Below are positions 45,281 through 56,245 of a stretch of 63,980 nt of DNA, in pieces. Every line of letters begins with the position of its first letter. Position 1 is the stretch's first letter. The position numbers and the translations under genes are program-made. Source of the DNA: Planktothrix sp. PCC 11201 (GTDB taxonomy: Bacteria; Cyanobacteriota; Cyanobacteriia; Cyanobacteriales; Microcoleaceae); the NCBI RefSeq assembly GCF_900009135.1, contig NZ_LT797705.1, positions 105,681 through 169,660 of the forward strand. The letters run 5' to 3'. The notes under the pieces were generated by a model. That model saw only the letters and a list, made by a program, of their open reading frames with translations. It did not search any database and was not told the DNA's origin.

Positions 45281-45478
45281 ATGAGAGCGATCGTTAATGG
45301 AAAATTAGTGGATTTACCCAACGGAGCAACAGTTGAAGAATTACGAGCCAGACTCCCTGAAATTGGCAGTGATGATGTCATGGAAGAAGGATTTGGAGGG
45401 ACAAAACCTTTACAAGAAAATGAAGCGTTGAAAGAGGGTTCAAGAGTTTGGACAATTCCTAAAATTGTTAAAGGGTAA
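45281..45478 (+). CDS. ubiquitin-like beta-grasp protein, 65 aa
   Basis: Reads MRAIVNGKLVDLPNGATVEE, then LRARLPEIGSDDVMEEGFGG, and ends SRVWTIPKIVKG. This is the beta-hairpin - helix - strands pattern of beta-grasp ubiquitin-like proteins, closest in feel to a single multiubiquitin-type domain (VNGK.. strand, VEELRARLP helix, KPLQENEALKEGSRVW). The chain ends directly with Gly, as needed for activation by an E1 without processing, although with one Gly rather than two. ATG 45281 has an AGGAG 6 bases upstream. E2-like and JAB-E1 genes follow directly, so it is the modifier of this cassette. Family assignment is by pattern and context. Confidence 0.75.
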   Translation: MRAIVNGKLVDLPNGATVEELRARLPEIGSDDVMEEGFGGTKPLQENEALKEGSRVWTIPKIVKG

Positions 45479-45502
45479 ATTAAGTTATTTAAAGAGGAAA
45501 TT

Positions 45503-45985
45503 ATGACGATAAAAATCAAACCCAATTCATCAGGATTTCAACTGCAACCCCGAATTATTGCTGAACTGAAAATTTTAGAAACAGTCGCTCAGAATATTAT
45601 TGTCGGGTGTAAACATATTGACGGCATTCAATACACCGCTATTCTGATTAAAGGAATGCCCTTATCTTCTCGAAAATTTGCAGTCAGTCATACGGATTTA
45701 TTGTTTTTATTACCCCCGGACTATCCCCGTCTTCCCCCCATTGGTTGTTATCTCAATTATCCTTGGAATACCGTTGGACAGGGAGATCATCACTTTACTC
45801 AACAGAGTTATTATGGTGCTCCTTTTCTAGGGGAAAATGGTTGGTATTGGTATTGTGTGGGACTCGGAGGTGGCTTTAATCAAAACCGATGGTTAAATGC
45901 TTGGCGACCTAATATCCATGCCGAAAATGGACATAATCTCGCTACTTTATTTATTACTGCCCGTCACGCCATTAATACCGATTAA
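45503..45985 (+). CDS. prokaryotic E2-like (UBC-fold, family E) protein
   Basis: 160 residues. The UBC-fold core shows strands and the family-E signature: IDGIQYTAILIKG, then TDLLFLLPPDYPRLPPIGCYLN, HHFTQQSYYGAPFLGENGWYWYCVG and NRWLNAWRPNIHAENGHNLATLF. The segment PPDYPRLPP corresponds to the YPxxPP of E2 enzymes, and C118 in WYWYC is the best candidate for the thioester cysteine; C36 and C82 are others. In bacterial ubiquitin-like systems such E2s receive the modifier from the E1 and pass it to a target. The spacing to the modifier gene is 24 bases, with a GAGG ribosome site. Confidence 0.8.
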   Translation: MTIKIKPNSSGFQLQPRIIAELKILETVAQNIIVGCKHIDGIQYTAILIKGMPLSSRKFAVSHTDLLFLLPPDYPRLPPIGCYLNYPWNTVGQGDHHFTQQSYYGAPFLGENGWYWYCVGLGGGFNQNRWLNAWRPNIHAENGHNLATLFITARHAINTD

Positions 45986-46050
45986 TTCAAGACTTTGAAT
46001 TGAATTAAATTAATCACACCCTACCCGAACACTTCATCTTAGTCTAAACT

Positions 46051-47409
46051 ATGCTTAATCATTTCCTAAAACCTCAAAAAATATTCCTCCATATTCCTCC
46101 TGCAATCTGGAGTCAGTTTCAACAAGCGTTACTAGAATCTCGTCAAAATAATGAAGAAGTAATCGGATTTTTATTCTGTAAACGCCATGAAGTTTCTTCC
46201 CATCAAATTAGATATGAGCCGAAAGTTTGGATTGTTCCTACGGCTGATTGTTATGAATATCAATCCGTGACTGGACTGGTACTCAAGCAACAATTTCATC
46301 TCCATCTCCTCCAAACCTATATTCACCAAGAGAAGTTAGATATTGTTCATATCCATACCCATCCCGGCCAAGAAATTCCCTTTTTCTCCTCTATTGATGA
46401 TCATCATGAATCTGAATATGCTCGATTCTTGACGACAAATTTTAAAACAAAACCTCGTTTAATTTCGGGGGTTTTTGATCAATCCTTTCAAAATTTTAAA
46501 TTCAGAATTTGGGACAAACAAGGTCGTTCTTCTAGTCCCGTTGATTTTTCTTCTTCTTGGTTTGAAAACTCAATCACCTTGTTCGACAAAACAAAACCGA
46601 TGTTTACTCGTCAGCAAGTGTTTGGCGAAACCTTTCAAAAGCAACTCAACCAACTCACCGTTACATTAATTGGTTGCGGTGGAATTGGAGCAATTTTTGC
46701 CGAAATCTTAAGTCGTTTAGGAGTCAAAAATTGGATTTTAATCGATCCAGATCGTTTAGAAGATGTTAACCTGAATCGAATGCCGGGGGCGACTTGGGAG
46801 ATGGTAGACGAGCAAATGCTTAAGGTGGAATATGTTAAGCATTTGATTAAAAAAGTTTATCGAAATGACGGTCAAGTTAAAGCTATTCCTAGCGTTATTG
46901 AAAATCAATTGATTCAACCTGAGATTGCCACTTCCGATTTAATTGTTGTTGCAACGGATAATCACTATTCTCGACAAATTGCTCAAGAATTGGCGATTAA
47001 ATTCAGGCGTCCTTTGGTTTGTCTTGGCACTCATATTGACATGAAACCCAATGGTATGCCGCGAATGTATTGCCGTATGACAGTACCGCCTTTAGGGGGC
47101 AGTTGGTGTTTGATGTGTGGCAACATGATTAATTTACAACAAGCTGCTTTAGAGTCTGCTGCACCTGAAATTGGGCATTTAGCTCAACAAAGGGGGTATA
47201 TTGCGGGAGTGAATGACCCGGCTGTCTTTTGGTTGAATAGTTTGTGCGCCAGTACGGGTGTTGGTGTGATTCAGGGAATTGTCGGCGGATTTTTGAAGAT
47301 AGACTCCGGCTTGGACTGGATTTACGAGTTCCCTGAGTGCAAATGGCACAAAACGGATACAAGTTATTTAGTGAACTCAGATTGTTATTTCTGTGGTTCA
47401 AAAGATTAG
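46051..47409 (+). CDS. JAB (JAMM) peptidase - E1/ThiF fusion protein
   Basis: 452 residues in two parts. Residues 1-165 are a JAB domain: E35/E36 in NNEEVIGFLF, then H102-T-H104-P and S113-x-x-D116 in HIHTHPGQEIPFFSSIDDHHE, a complete JAMM zinc site. Residues 190-452 are an E1-like ThiF domain: nucleotide loop GCGGIGA near 208, ILIDPDRLEDVNLNR (Asp/Arg for ATP), DLIVVATDNHYSRQ, and two CxxC pairs (WCLMCGN and CYFCGS) for structural zinc. So one chain can both activate the modifier and remove or mature it. With the upstream modifier and E2 this makes a complete ubiquitin-like pathway lacking only an E3. Confidence 0.9.
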   Translation: MLNHFLKPQKIFLHIPPAIWSQFQQALLESRQNNEEVIGFLFCKRHEVSSHQIRYEPKVWIVPTADCYEYQSVTGLVLKQQFHLHLLQTYIHQEKLDIVHIHTHPGQEIPFFSSIDDHHESEYARFLTTNFKTKPRLISGVFDQSFQNFKFRIWDKQGRSSSPVDFSSSWFENSITLFDKTKPMFTRQQVFGETFQKQLNQLTVTLIGCGGIGAIFAEILSRLGVKNWILIDPDRLEDVNLNRMPGATWEMVDEQMLKVEYVKHLIKKVYRNDGQVKAIPSVIENQLIQPEIATSDLIVVATDNHYSRQIAQELAIKFRRPLVCLGTHIDMKPNGMPRMYCRMTVPPLGGSWCLMCGNMINLQQAALESAAPEIGHLAQQRGYIAGVNDPAVFWLNSLCASTGVGVIQGIVGGFLKIDSGLDWIYEFPECKWHKTDTSYLVNSDCYFCGSKD

Positions 47410-47670
47410 GCCCTGCATTTTGTCAGAGATTAGTGTGAAGTTTTGTCTCCTAATCCTGAAAAAAAGCCAAAATTAGCAACGTTAATGGTTATTTAACTAC
47501 ATTATTAGAAACAAGAGCTTGCCAGCCAGTTATAAGGCAAGATCCGTTTAAACCGCCTATTCCTTTGATTGGTGAGATTCTAACAAGAGAGTAGGTAGGA
47601 AAAATGTTGGAAGACCCCATTTCCACAGTCATGCGAAGATAGAGGCAAATCAAGAGGAGAAGTTCAACCC
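47410..47670. other. 261-base gap between the ubiquitin-like genes and TM-SAVED gene
   Basis: A short open stretch ending at 47594 (reads NVNGYLTTLLETRACQPVI..., no start codon) looks like the tail of a lost small gene. At 47615-47628 lies CCCCATTTCCACAG, nearly the same as 44131-44144 (CCCCATTTCCATAG) ahead of the NYN gene, each 40-60 bases before a start codon; it may be a shared control site. Confidence 0.4.
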
Positions 47671-48744
47671 ATGTTTAAACCGACTCGCCTAAAAATAGGG
47701 CATTCACTGACCCTGATACAAGACGTTAAAGATTTGGTAACAATTGCTTTTTCTAACCCTAGAGAAGTAATTATCGAAAATCCCTATACGGCTTTTGCAG
47801 GTTCTTTTGGGACGATTGCCTCTCTGTGGTTTGCTGCTTATAATCCCTCTGGGGTTTGGATTATTTTTATAATAGCCTTGATCATCTTTATACCAGGGTT
47901 ATTCATCGAAGCGAATAAATATAAAATCTATACCCAAGATGCTTTACCCATTCCCATTGTCATTAATATTGCTAATCAAGCTAATAGTTTAGATGCCCTT
48001 AACTCGTTATTTACCGTTATTGAAAAAGATCGTCGATATCGCAAGTATCAGGAAAAAATTAAAAAATATTTGGGAATTCTCAATGAAGATTTAGTTTTTA
48101 AATATGATGGAGATATTTTTGATCAAAAAAGGCTAAAACTTTTTTTAAAGATAGTCCGCCATGATTTAGAACAGGTAAAACGAAGAACTCCCCAAAATTC
48201 CATTCTTTATTTAGCTTATATTGGCCCGATTAGTGTTTCTTTTTTGATTGGATCAATGTTGTCTAGAGAGGGAATGATTTTGTTTCAACGGGATCAAAGT
48301 AATAATAGTTATCAAGCAGTGATGGAGGTCAGAGATCGAACATTAAAAGAAAATATTCAAGGGTTTGAAAAGCTAGAAGTCAATTATTTATGCAGTAATC
48401 CGCCTCAACCTAAAGTTACCATAGCGATTGATACTGCCTCTCATAAAATTAAACTGAATGATCCCAGTATTCAAGGTTATGGAGATTTAATTACTTTAGA
48501 TAATCAAACCAGTAACACTATTGATTATCAAGAAGACTGGACACAATATTGTCGAGAAATTTTTCAGGTTTTAAATGACGCACAACAGGATTATCAAGAA
48601 ATTAGATTAGTTTATTCTATGCCTGTTACTTTAGCGATCGCAGTCGGAATGACAACTCAAAATTTTTGGAATATTGTGTTAACTAACTATGATGGAAAAA
48701 CCGGAACTTATCAAGATTTAATCAGAATGAATGACATGGACTAA
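47671..48744 (+). CDS. two-TM SAVED-domain protein, candidate cyclic-nucleotide-activated membrane effector
   Basis: 357 residues. Two adjacent hydrophobic helices (about 41-58, [18 protein letters not shown]; 62-79, [18 protein letters not shown]) follow a short cytosolic start. The rest is a SAVED-like sensor seen as two related halves: [38 protein letters not shown] near 177-220 and [44 protein letters not shown] near 310-353, with the typical GP/MP...A..G pattern and Y/F strands. SAVED domains bind cyclic oligonucleotides in CBASS and type III CRISPR effectors. Standing directly before cas10, it should answer Cas10-made cyclic oligoadenylate by changing the membrane. The SAVED call is by pattern, not by search. 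Confidence 0.75.
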   Translation: MFKPTRLKIGHSLTLIQDVKDLVTIAFSNPREVIIENPYTAFAGSFGTIASLWFAAYNPSGVWIIFIIALIIFIPGLFIEANKYKIYTQDALPIPIVINIANQANSLDALNSLFTVIEKDRRYRKYQEKIKKYLGILNEDLVFKYDGDIFDQKRLKLFLKIVRHDLEQVKRRTPQNSILYLAYIGPISVSFLIGSMLSREGMILFQRDQSNNSYQAVMEVRDRTLKENIQGFEKLEVNYLCSNPPQPKVTIAIDTASHKIKLNDPSIQGYGDLITLDNQTSNTIDYQEDWTQYCREIFQVLNDAQQDYQEIRLVYSMPVTLAIAVGMTTQNFWNIVLTNYDGKTGTYQDLIRMNDMD

Positions 48745-48758
48745 AACAGAAGTATTAC

Positions 48759-48837
48759 CCCAATTCCCAATTCCCAATTCCCAATTCCCAATTCCCAATT
48801 CCCAATTCCCAATTCCCAATTCCCAATTCCCAATTCG
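48759..48837. repeat. heptamer tandem repeat CAATTCC, 11 units
   Basis: CAATT recurs every 7 bases from 48761 to 48831, flanked by related GTAATTC and CCCTATT units, directly between the TM-SAVED stop and the cas10 start. Its perfect regularity makes copy-number change likely. No ribosome site is seen between it and the cas10 ATG. Confidence 0.95.
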
Positions 48838-48867
48838 TAATTCGTAATTCCCTATCCCCTATTCCCT

Positions 48868-51773
<2,906 letters not shown>

Positions 51774-51877
51774 AATCCCTAACTGATTCCTATCTTTTAT
51801 TTTCCTTAATAAAGGAAGGATTGAGTCAAAATCCATCTAATTTTAGACAAATTTATCAACAACTAGAGGAGCAATTC

Positions 51878-52720
51878 ATGTATAACCAAGCTTACGGAAT
51901 TATTGAAACTTTAGCCCCCCTTCATGTGGGTGCAAGTTCAGGGGAAGAAGCGGGAAATTTAAACTTAATTTTCCGAGATCAATTTAGTCAAACGGGGATT
52001 ATTCCAGGGAGTTCGCTACGAGGACGATTTCGAGCCGATATGCGTTATAAGAAGGGAGATATTAATTATTGGTATGGACGAGAAGCGATCGCTTCTGAAA
52101 AAACAGGCAATAATTCCCAAGATTTAACTACAGAAGGGATGATAAAATTTGAATATGCGTCTTTAGTTTGGATTCCGGTTTATTGTCCTAATCAACCGAT
52201 TGTTTGGGTATCTTGCCCGATGCTATTAAAACGGTATCAAAAAATTGTGGGTTTGGCAGGACATGAAATTAAACCTTATACTTATTCTGGGGAAACTTCG
52301 AGTCCCACACTGTTTTTCAATTTAGGCTTTATTCGCTTAAAAACAAAGGATGAGGCTTTAAAAAATTATCTTCCTAAAGGGGTGAAGTTATCAGAAAAAG
52401 ATTTAGTTTTAGTAGTCGATGATAAAGATATGAGTATGATTCATGATATGGCTCTTTATCGTCAAAGTCGAGTTGCTTTAGAACCAGATAAAAAGAAAGC
52501 TAAAAAAGGTGCTTTTTTTGATGTGGAAGCATTACCCGAAGGATCTATTTTAGCGTTTCCTATTGCTTTTCGGAAGGAATATGAGGGGAAAGCGGTGGAA
52601 TGGCAAGAATTTTTGACAAATGCTAAATTTACCGATAAAGGTAAAGAGCTTTATTTTGGCGGATTAGAATCTATTGGGTTTGGCAGAACTCAAGTTTTTC
52701 TAAATCTCTATCCGGTGTGA
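51878..52720 (+). CDS. cmr4: type III-B backbone RAMP protein Cmr4
   Basis: 280 residues from the ATG at 51878, which has AGAGGAG 8 bases upstream; an in-frame start at 51821 would add a polar stretch foreign to the family. Cmr4 hallmarks: AYGIIETLAPLHVGASSGEEAGNLNLIFRDQFSQTGIIPGSSLRGRFRADM and the C-terminal YFGGLESIGFGRTQVFL glycine-rich loop. Cmr4 forms the filament along the crRNA and cuts target RNA every 6 bases by an Asp located before the IPGSS motif; here that position seems to be Asn (NLNL). GGLESIGFGRT is intact. Whether cutting is lost needs alignment. Confidence 0.92.
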   Translation: MYNQAYGIIETLAPLHVGASSGEEAGNLNLIFRDQFSQTGIIPGSSLRGRFRADMRYKKGDINYWYGREAIASEKTGNNSQDLTTEGMIKFEYASLVWIPVYCPNQPIVWVSCPMLLKRYQKIVGLAGHEIKPYTYSGETSSPTLFFNLGFIRLKTKDEALKNYLPKGVKLSEKDLVLVVDDKDMSMIHDMALYRQSRVALEPDKKKAKKGAFFDVEALPEGSILAFPIAFRKEYEGKAVEWQEFLTNAKFTDKGKELYFGGLESIGFGRTQVFLNLYPV

Positions 52721-52770
52721 GTCAGTTAAAATCAAGATATTCTGTTTTAAATTATTGAGGAGTTAATGTC

Positions 52771-53283
52771 ATGGTTCAAGATAAATCTGAAGAAGTTCAA
52801 GATAAAACTCAAGACGAAAATTATCATTTTCAACCCTATAAACTTGATCAATATGCTCAAGAGTTAGTCTTAAAGCATCGCCATGAAGATAAAGTTCTCA
52901 ATGAGTCTCATAAAATGCGGATGGCGGTTGCCTATGGTTTAGAACGGTTTTGGGGAGAACATTTACGCCTGAAACGGGAAAATAAAGATAAAGCCCAATA
53001 TTGGAAAGATGTATGGGATAAATTGGCTGATATTTTGAAATTGGCTGATATTTTGAATGAAGGAGAAGGAGGGATTACTTTACCCAATGATGATGTAACT
53101 TCTCATCTTCCTGCTCGAACTCGTGATGAAAAACAGGCAAAGGAACAGGATGAAACCGATAAAATTACAGCAATGGCAAAGAAAATTTGGAAAATAGAAC
53201 TTCCAAAACAACGCATTGCGTTAATGGTTTTAACCCAATTTTGTGAAGCGTTAGTTTGGTGGACACAGCGCTATAAACTGTAA
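52771..53283 (+). CDS. Cmr5-like small subunit, 170 aa
   Basis: An all-helical, strongly charged protein in the position of Cmr5 between cmr4 and the next RAMP gene: EDKVLNESHKMRMAVAYGLERFWGEHLRLKRENKDKAQYWKDVWDKL, and a last helix PKQRIALMVLTQFCEALVWWTQRY. The stretch KLADILKLADIL is a small internal duplication. Similarity to Cmr5 is by size, helical make-up and place, not by motifs. In Cmr complexes the small subunits lie along the target-RNA strand. Confidence 0.65.
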   Translation: MVQDKSEEVQDKTQDENYHFQPYKLDQYAQELVLKHRHEDKVLNESHKMRMAVAYGLERFWGEHLRLKRENKDKAQYWKDVWDKLADILKLADILNEGEGGITLPNDDVTSHLPARTRDEKQAKEQDETDKITAMAKKIWKIELPKQRIALMVLTQFCEALVWWTQRYKL

Positions 53284-53367
53284 GATTTGCTTCGCCCATC
53301 AATACTAAATATGATGGCAGTTTATTGATAGTTTGTTAATTAGAAATTAGGTAAAAACAGGAAAATT

Positions 53368-55128
53368 ATGAGTTTTGCAAAAGCATTTCAAAGAGCAGGA
53401 ATTAAACCAACGACACCCCCAACAGAAGACGAAGCAGACTGGCAACCGCCCGAGCCTGAACAGGTTCCGATGATGTATCGCGCTCAAATTCAGGGACGTT
53501 GTAGCCTACAATATGGCAAGAATAATCATGATCTCAAAAGATGGACAAAAGAATGGGTTTATCCTAATAATGAAGATGAGCAAAAACCCTTTTATCAAAA
53601 CTTAGAACCGTCTTTAGGACGTGATGAATCTATTTATCGTCTTAAAATAACCTTTCCCTTTCGTGTCTTAACTAACTGTGGTCAGGATAGTATTTTACGC
53701 CCGACTATTGGAGTGAATGGAATTCCCTTTATTCCTGGGAGTAGTATTAAGGGTTTGTTTCAGCGACTCTGTTATCATCCTCAAGTTAGTGACGCTCTCA
53801 AAAATCAAGTTAAGGACTATTGTGGAACCCCTGAAGAACCAGGAATATTGCGGTTTCACGGAGCTTATCCGGTGGGGGACTGGGCGGGAACAACAACGGT
53901 TGAATTAAAAAATAAATCCCTGGAAACTCGCTATCGCATGGTTGATGTGGTTCATCCCCAACAGCCTCGACAAGTGCAAGAACAAGGCTCTCCAAAAGCG
54001 ATCGCAGCTATTAGCTTTTATCAACCGACCTTCATCTTTGAGTTAAGTAGCACTGAGGTTTTATCCGGCGAACAGTGGAAAACCATTGGCGGGTTATTAA
54101 AACGAGCTTTACGCCTAGGATTAGGAGGTAAAACCAGCACGGGCTATGGTTTATATGTGATTCCTCAAGATCAATATTCCCTATCCCTTGATTTGTCGGG
54201 TCGAGGGGTGAGTTCCTTGCTTCGCAGTGATGAACCGGAGTTTCGACCGAATTTATTTAAAGCCACTCTTAGAGGTCATCTCACCCGTTTATTAGCGGGA
54301 GTTATTGGAGAGCAACACTTAATTAACAACACAATTGACAAATTATTTGGGCATACGACAGAACCTGGAATTTTACAACTTTATTGGGAAACAAAACCAG
54401 GTTTTCCTAAACCTTTTAATTATGGTTTTGAACAAACTCCTAGTTATGAAATAGAGGGAACGCTTTATCTGGATGCTCCTTCTCAACATCTAAACATTTT
54501 GAGAACCTTATTAAAATTTACCGTAGTTATGGCAGGGTTAGGGAAATCTTGGCGACGGGTTTGGCATGAAAAATTTTATCCTAATTATCAAGCTCGTGGA
54601 ATTGGTTGTCATTGGCAACTTTTGGATAGTAGTTTCGATTTTCCTAAGATTCAAACTGAGGCAGATTTGCAAGATTTTTTAAATTCTGTTCGGGAGGAAG
54701 TGTGCAATTATTTAAAAATAAATCTCAATTATAATACTCCTTATATGCCCTGGAAAGAAGCATGGCATCCTCAACGGTTATCGGTTTACAGTCAAGTAGT
54801 TTCTCAGTCTGAAGCTATTACTTTATTTCATGATCCCAAGTTTAAAACCACTCCGGCTATTGGGGGGAGAAAACCTAGAGATGAACGTCCAACTTCTTTT
54901 AGTTGTGTTTGGCATCGAATGTTACCGATTAATTCTTCTGAATATTTGGAAATTATCACGATTTTTCATGGGGGAGGAGGTTTTATTCCTAGGGATTATC
55001 CTTGGTCGGACAAATGGTGTCGAGAAAATTCACAGGGTCAGAAGGAAAATCAGTTTCCTTTATTTGTGGGAAAATTAAAGAACCAAGGGTTTCAATTGAC
55101 TTGGGGGACAGAAGTTGATCTCAATTAA
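53368..55128 (+). CDS. double-RAMP protein, Cmr6-Cmr1-like fusion
   Basis: 586 residues, about twice a single RAMP. The first part resembles Cmr6: YRLKITFPFRVLTNCGQDSILRPTIGVNGIPFIPGSSIKGLFQRL and RALRLGLGGKTSTGYGLYVIP (glycine-rich loop). The second part, from about residue 290, has FKATLRGHLTRLLAGVIGEQHL, a Cmr1-like FxATLRxxLxRL stretch, then GLGKSWRRVWHEKFYPNYQ. No separate cmr1 or second cmr6 gene is present in the window, so this chain probably caps both RAMP positions at the 3' end of the crRNA. It ends 261 bases before array 2. Confidence 0.75.
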   Translation: MSFAKAFQRAGIKPTTPPTEDEADWQPPEPEQVPMMYRAQIQGRCSLQYGKNNHDLKRWTKEWVYPNNEDEQKPFYQNLEPSLGRDESIYRLKITFPFRVLTNCGQDSILRPTIGVNGIPFIPGSSIKGLFQRLCYHPQVSDALKNQVKDYCGTPEEPGILRFHGAYPVGDWAGTTTVELKNKSLETRYRMVDVVHPQQPRQVQEQGSPKAIAAISFYQPTFIFELSSTEVLSGEQWKTIGGLLKRALRLGLGGKTSTGYGLYVIPQDQYSLSLDLSGRGVSSLLRSDEPEFRPNLFKATLRGHLTRLLAGVIGEQHLINNTIDKLFGHTTEPGILQLYWETKPGFPKPFNYGFEQTPSYEIEGTLYLDAPSQHLNILRTLLKFTVVMAGLGKSWRRVWHEKFYPNYQARGIGCHWQLLDSSFDFPKIQTEADLQDFLNSVREEVCNYLKINLNYNTPYMPWKEAWHPQRLSVYSQVVSQSEAITLFHDPKFKTTPAIGGRKPRDERPTSFSCVWHRMLPINSSEYLEIITIFHGGGGFIPRDYPWSDKWCRENSQGQKENQFPLFVGKLKNQGFQLTWGTEVDLN

Positions 55129-55206
55129 TTGTCTTGAATAAGAAATCCTTAGAAGCTTTGTCAGTATGGATTTTCAGCCATTTGAGAAAGGTTGGTTTAC
55201 ATCCCT

Positions 55207-55389
55207 ATCGACGCACCTCGCCCAACTCCTGAAACCCCTATGTTTTCGTTGAGGTGCGTCGAAGCTTTACGCAGAGGGCGTTTGAGGGCTATGAATTTGC
55301 TGTTTTTGAGTGATGATCTATGGTATATTCAGGGGGGGCGTCGATTTGAAGGCTGTAGCTCCCTCTGGGTCTACCCTCTGCGGCGAACT
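55207..55389 (+). promoter_or_regulatory. leader of CRISPR array 2
   Basis: Same 183-base sequence as the leader of array 1 with six substitutions: the inverted repeat CGACGCACCTC/GAGGTGCGTCG and the extended -10 TGG TATATT at 55321-55329 are kept, while the third GGTGCGTCGA is changed to GGGCGTCGA. Both arrays should therefore be transcribed and extended by the same Cas1-Cas2-RT. Confidence 0.85.
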
Positions 55390-56161
55390 CCTTTCCGAAG
55401 GGTTTAATTCGGATTAGTTGGAAACGTAACTTAATTTACAATGCGGGTAAAAAGGAGTCAACCTTTCCGAAGGGTTTAATTCGGATTAGTTGGAAACCGC
55501 TACCAGTAATGTCTGGACCTGCTACGCTAGTCCTTTCCGAAGGGTTTAATTCGGATTAGTTGGAAACTTCTGGTACCCATTGCTGGGGTTCGACCACAGG
55601 GGTGGCCTTTCCGAAGGGTTTAATTCGGATTAGTTGGAAACTGACAAATATCAAACCTATAAACACTCAACACCTTCCCCTTCCGAAGGGTTTAATTCGG
55701 ATTAGTTGGAAACCAACAGGCTTCTGCTCGTAGTCAGGAAGCATATTTTCCCTTCCGAAGGGTTTAATTCGGATTAGTTGGAAACTTGACGTTCATATAA
55801 CCCGCGTCAAGGTTCATGAACATTCCCTTCCGAAGGGTTTAATTCGGATTAGTTGGAAACTCACCCGGATCAGTTAGGATATCCCCACGGAGAGAAAAAT
55901 CTGACCTTTCCGAAGGGTTTAATTCGGATTAGTTGGAAACTGCCATGAGCGAACATAGAAGCGTCGCGCCTTTTCTGCCCTTCCGAAGGGTTTAATTCGG
56001 ATTAGTTGGAAACTCGAGTGCTTTGTACACCGTCCCCCAACCTGTAAAAGCCTTTCCGAAGGGTTTAATTCGGATTAGTTGGAAACTGTTTCCCCATTGC
56101 AAACGCCATCATCTCAAAGTTAAACCTATTCCGAAGGGTTTAATTCAGATTAGTTGGAAAC
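55390..56161 (+). CRISPR. CRISPR array 2: 11 repeats, 10 spacers
   Basis: 36-base repeats start at 55390, 55462, 55532, 55606, 55678, 55750, 55825, 55905, 55978, 56051 and 56126. They come in two versions, CCCTTCCGAAGGG as in array 1 and CCTTTCCGAAGGG, mixed along the array. The last one has several changes (CTATTCC, TTCAGATT), so it is the leader-distal end. Spacers are about 34-44 bases. Repeat identity with array 1 means that both feed the same Cmr complex. Confidence 0.98.
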
Positions 56162-56176
56162 CAGCAATAGCTACTA

Positions 56177-56220
56177 GAAAACCACCTACACTCAAAACTC
56201 TGTTTGTGTAGGTGGTTTTC
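56177..56220. terminator. strong hairpin terminator after array 2
   Basis: A perfect 15-bp stem GAAAACCACCTACAC (56177-56191) and GTGTAGGTGGTTTTC (56206-56220) with a 14-base loop, A- and T-rich on both sides, so it can stop the array transcript and the convergent WYL gene. Confidence 0.85.
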
Positions 56221-56245
56221 ATTAAAACCTAAAATAAATCATCGC

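Noticed and set aside
45250-45525. Minus-strand open frame over the ubiquitin-like gene
   Set aside because: It is an antisense shadow; the plus-strand frame has the beta-grasp pattern, a ribosome site and fits the operon.
55192-55407. Open frame over the array 2 leader, with a similar one at 42124-42399
   Set aside because: The likeness comes from the duplicated leader, which is better explained as a non-coding control region.
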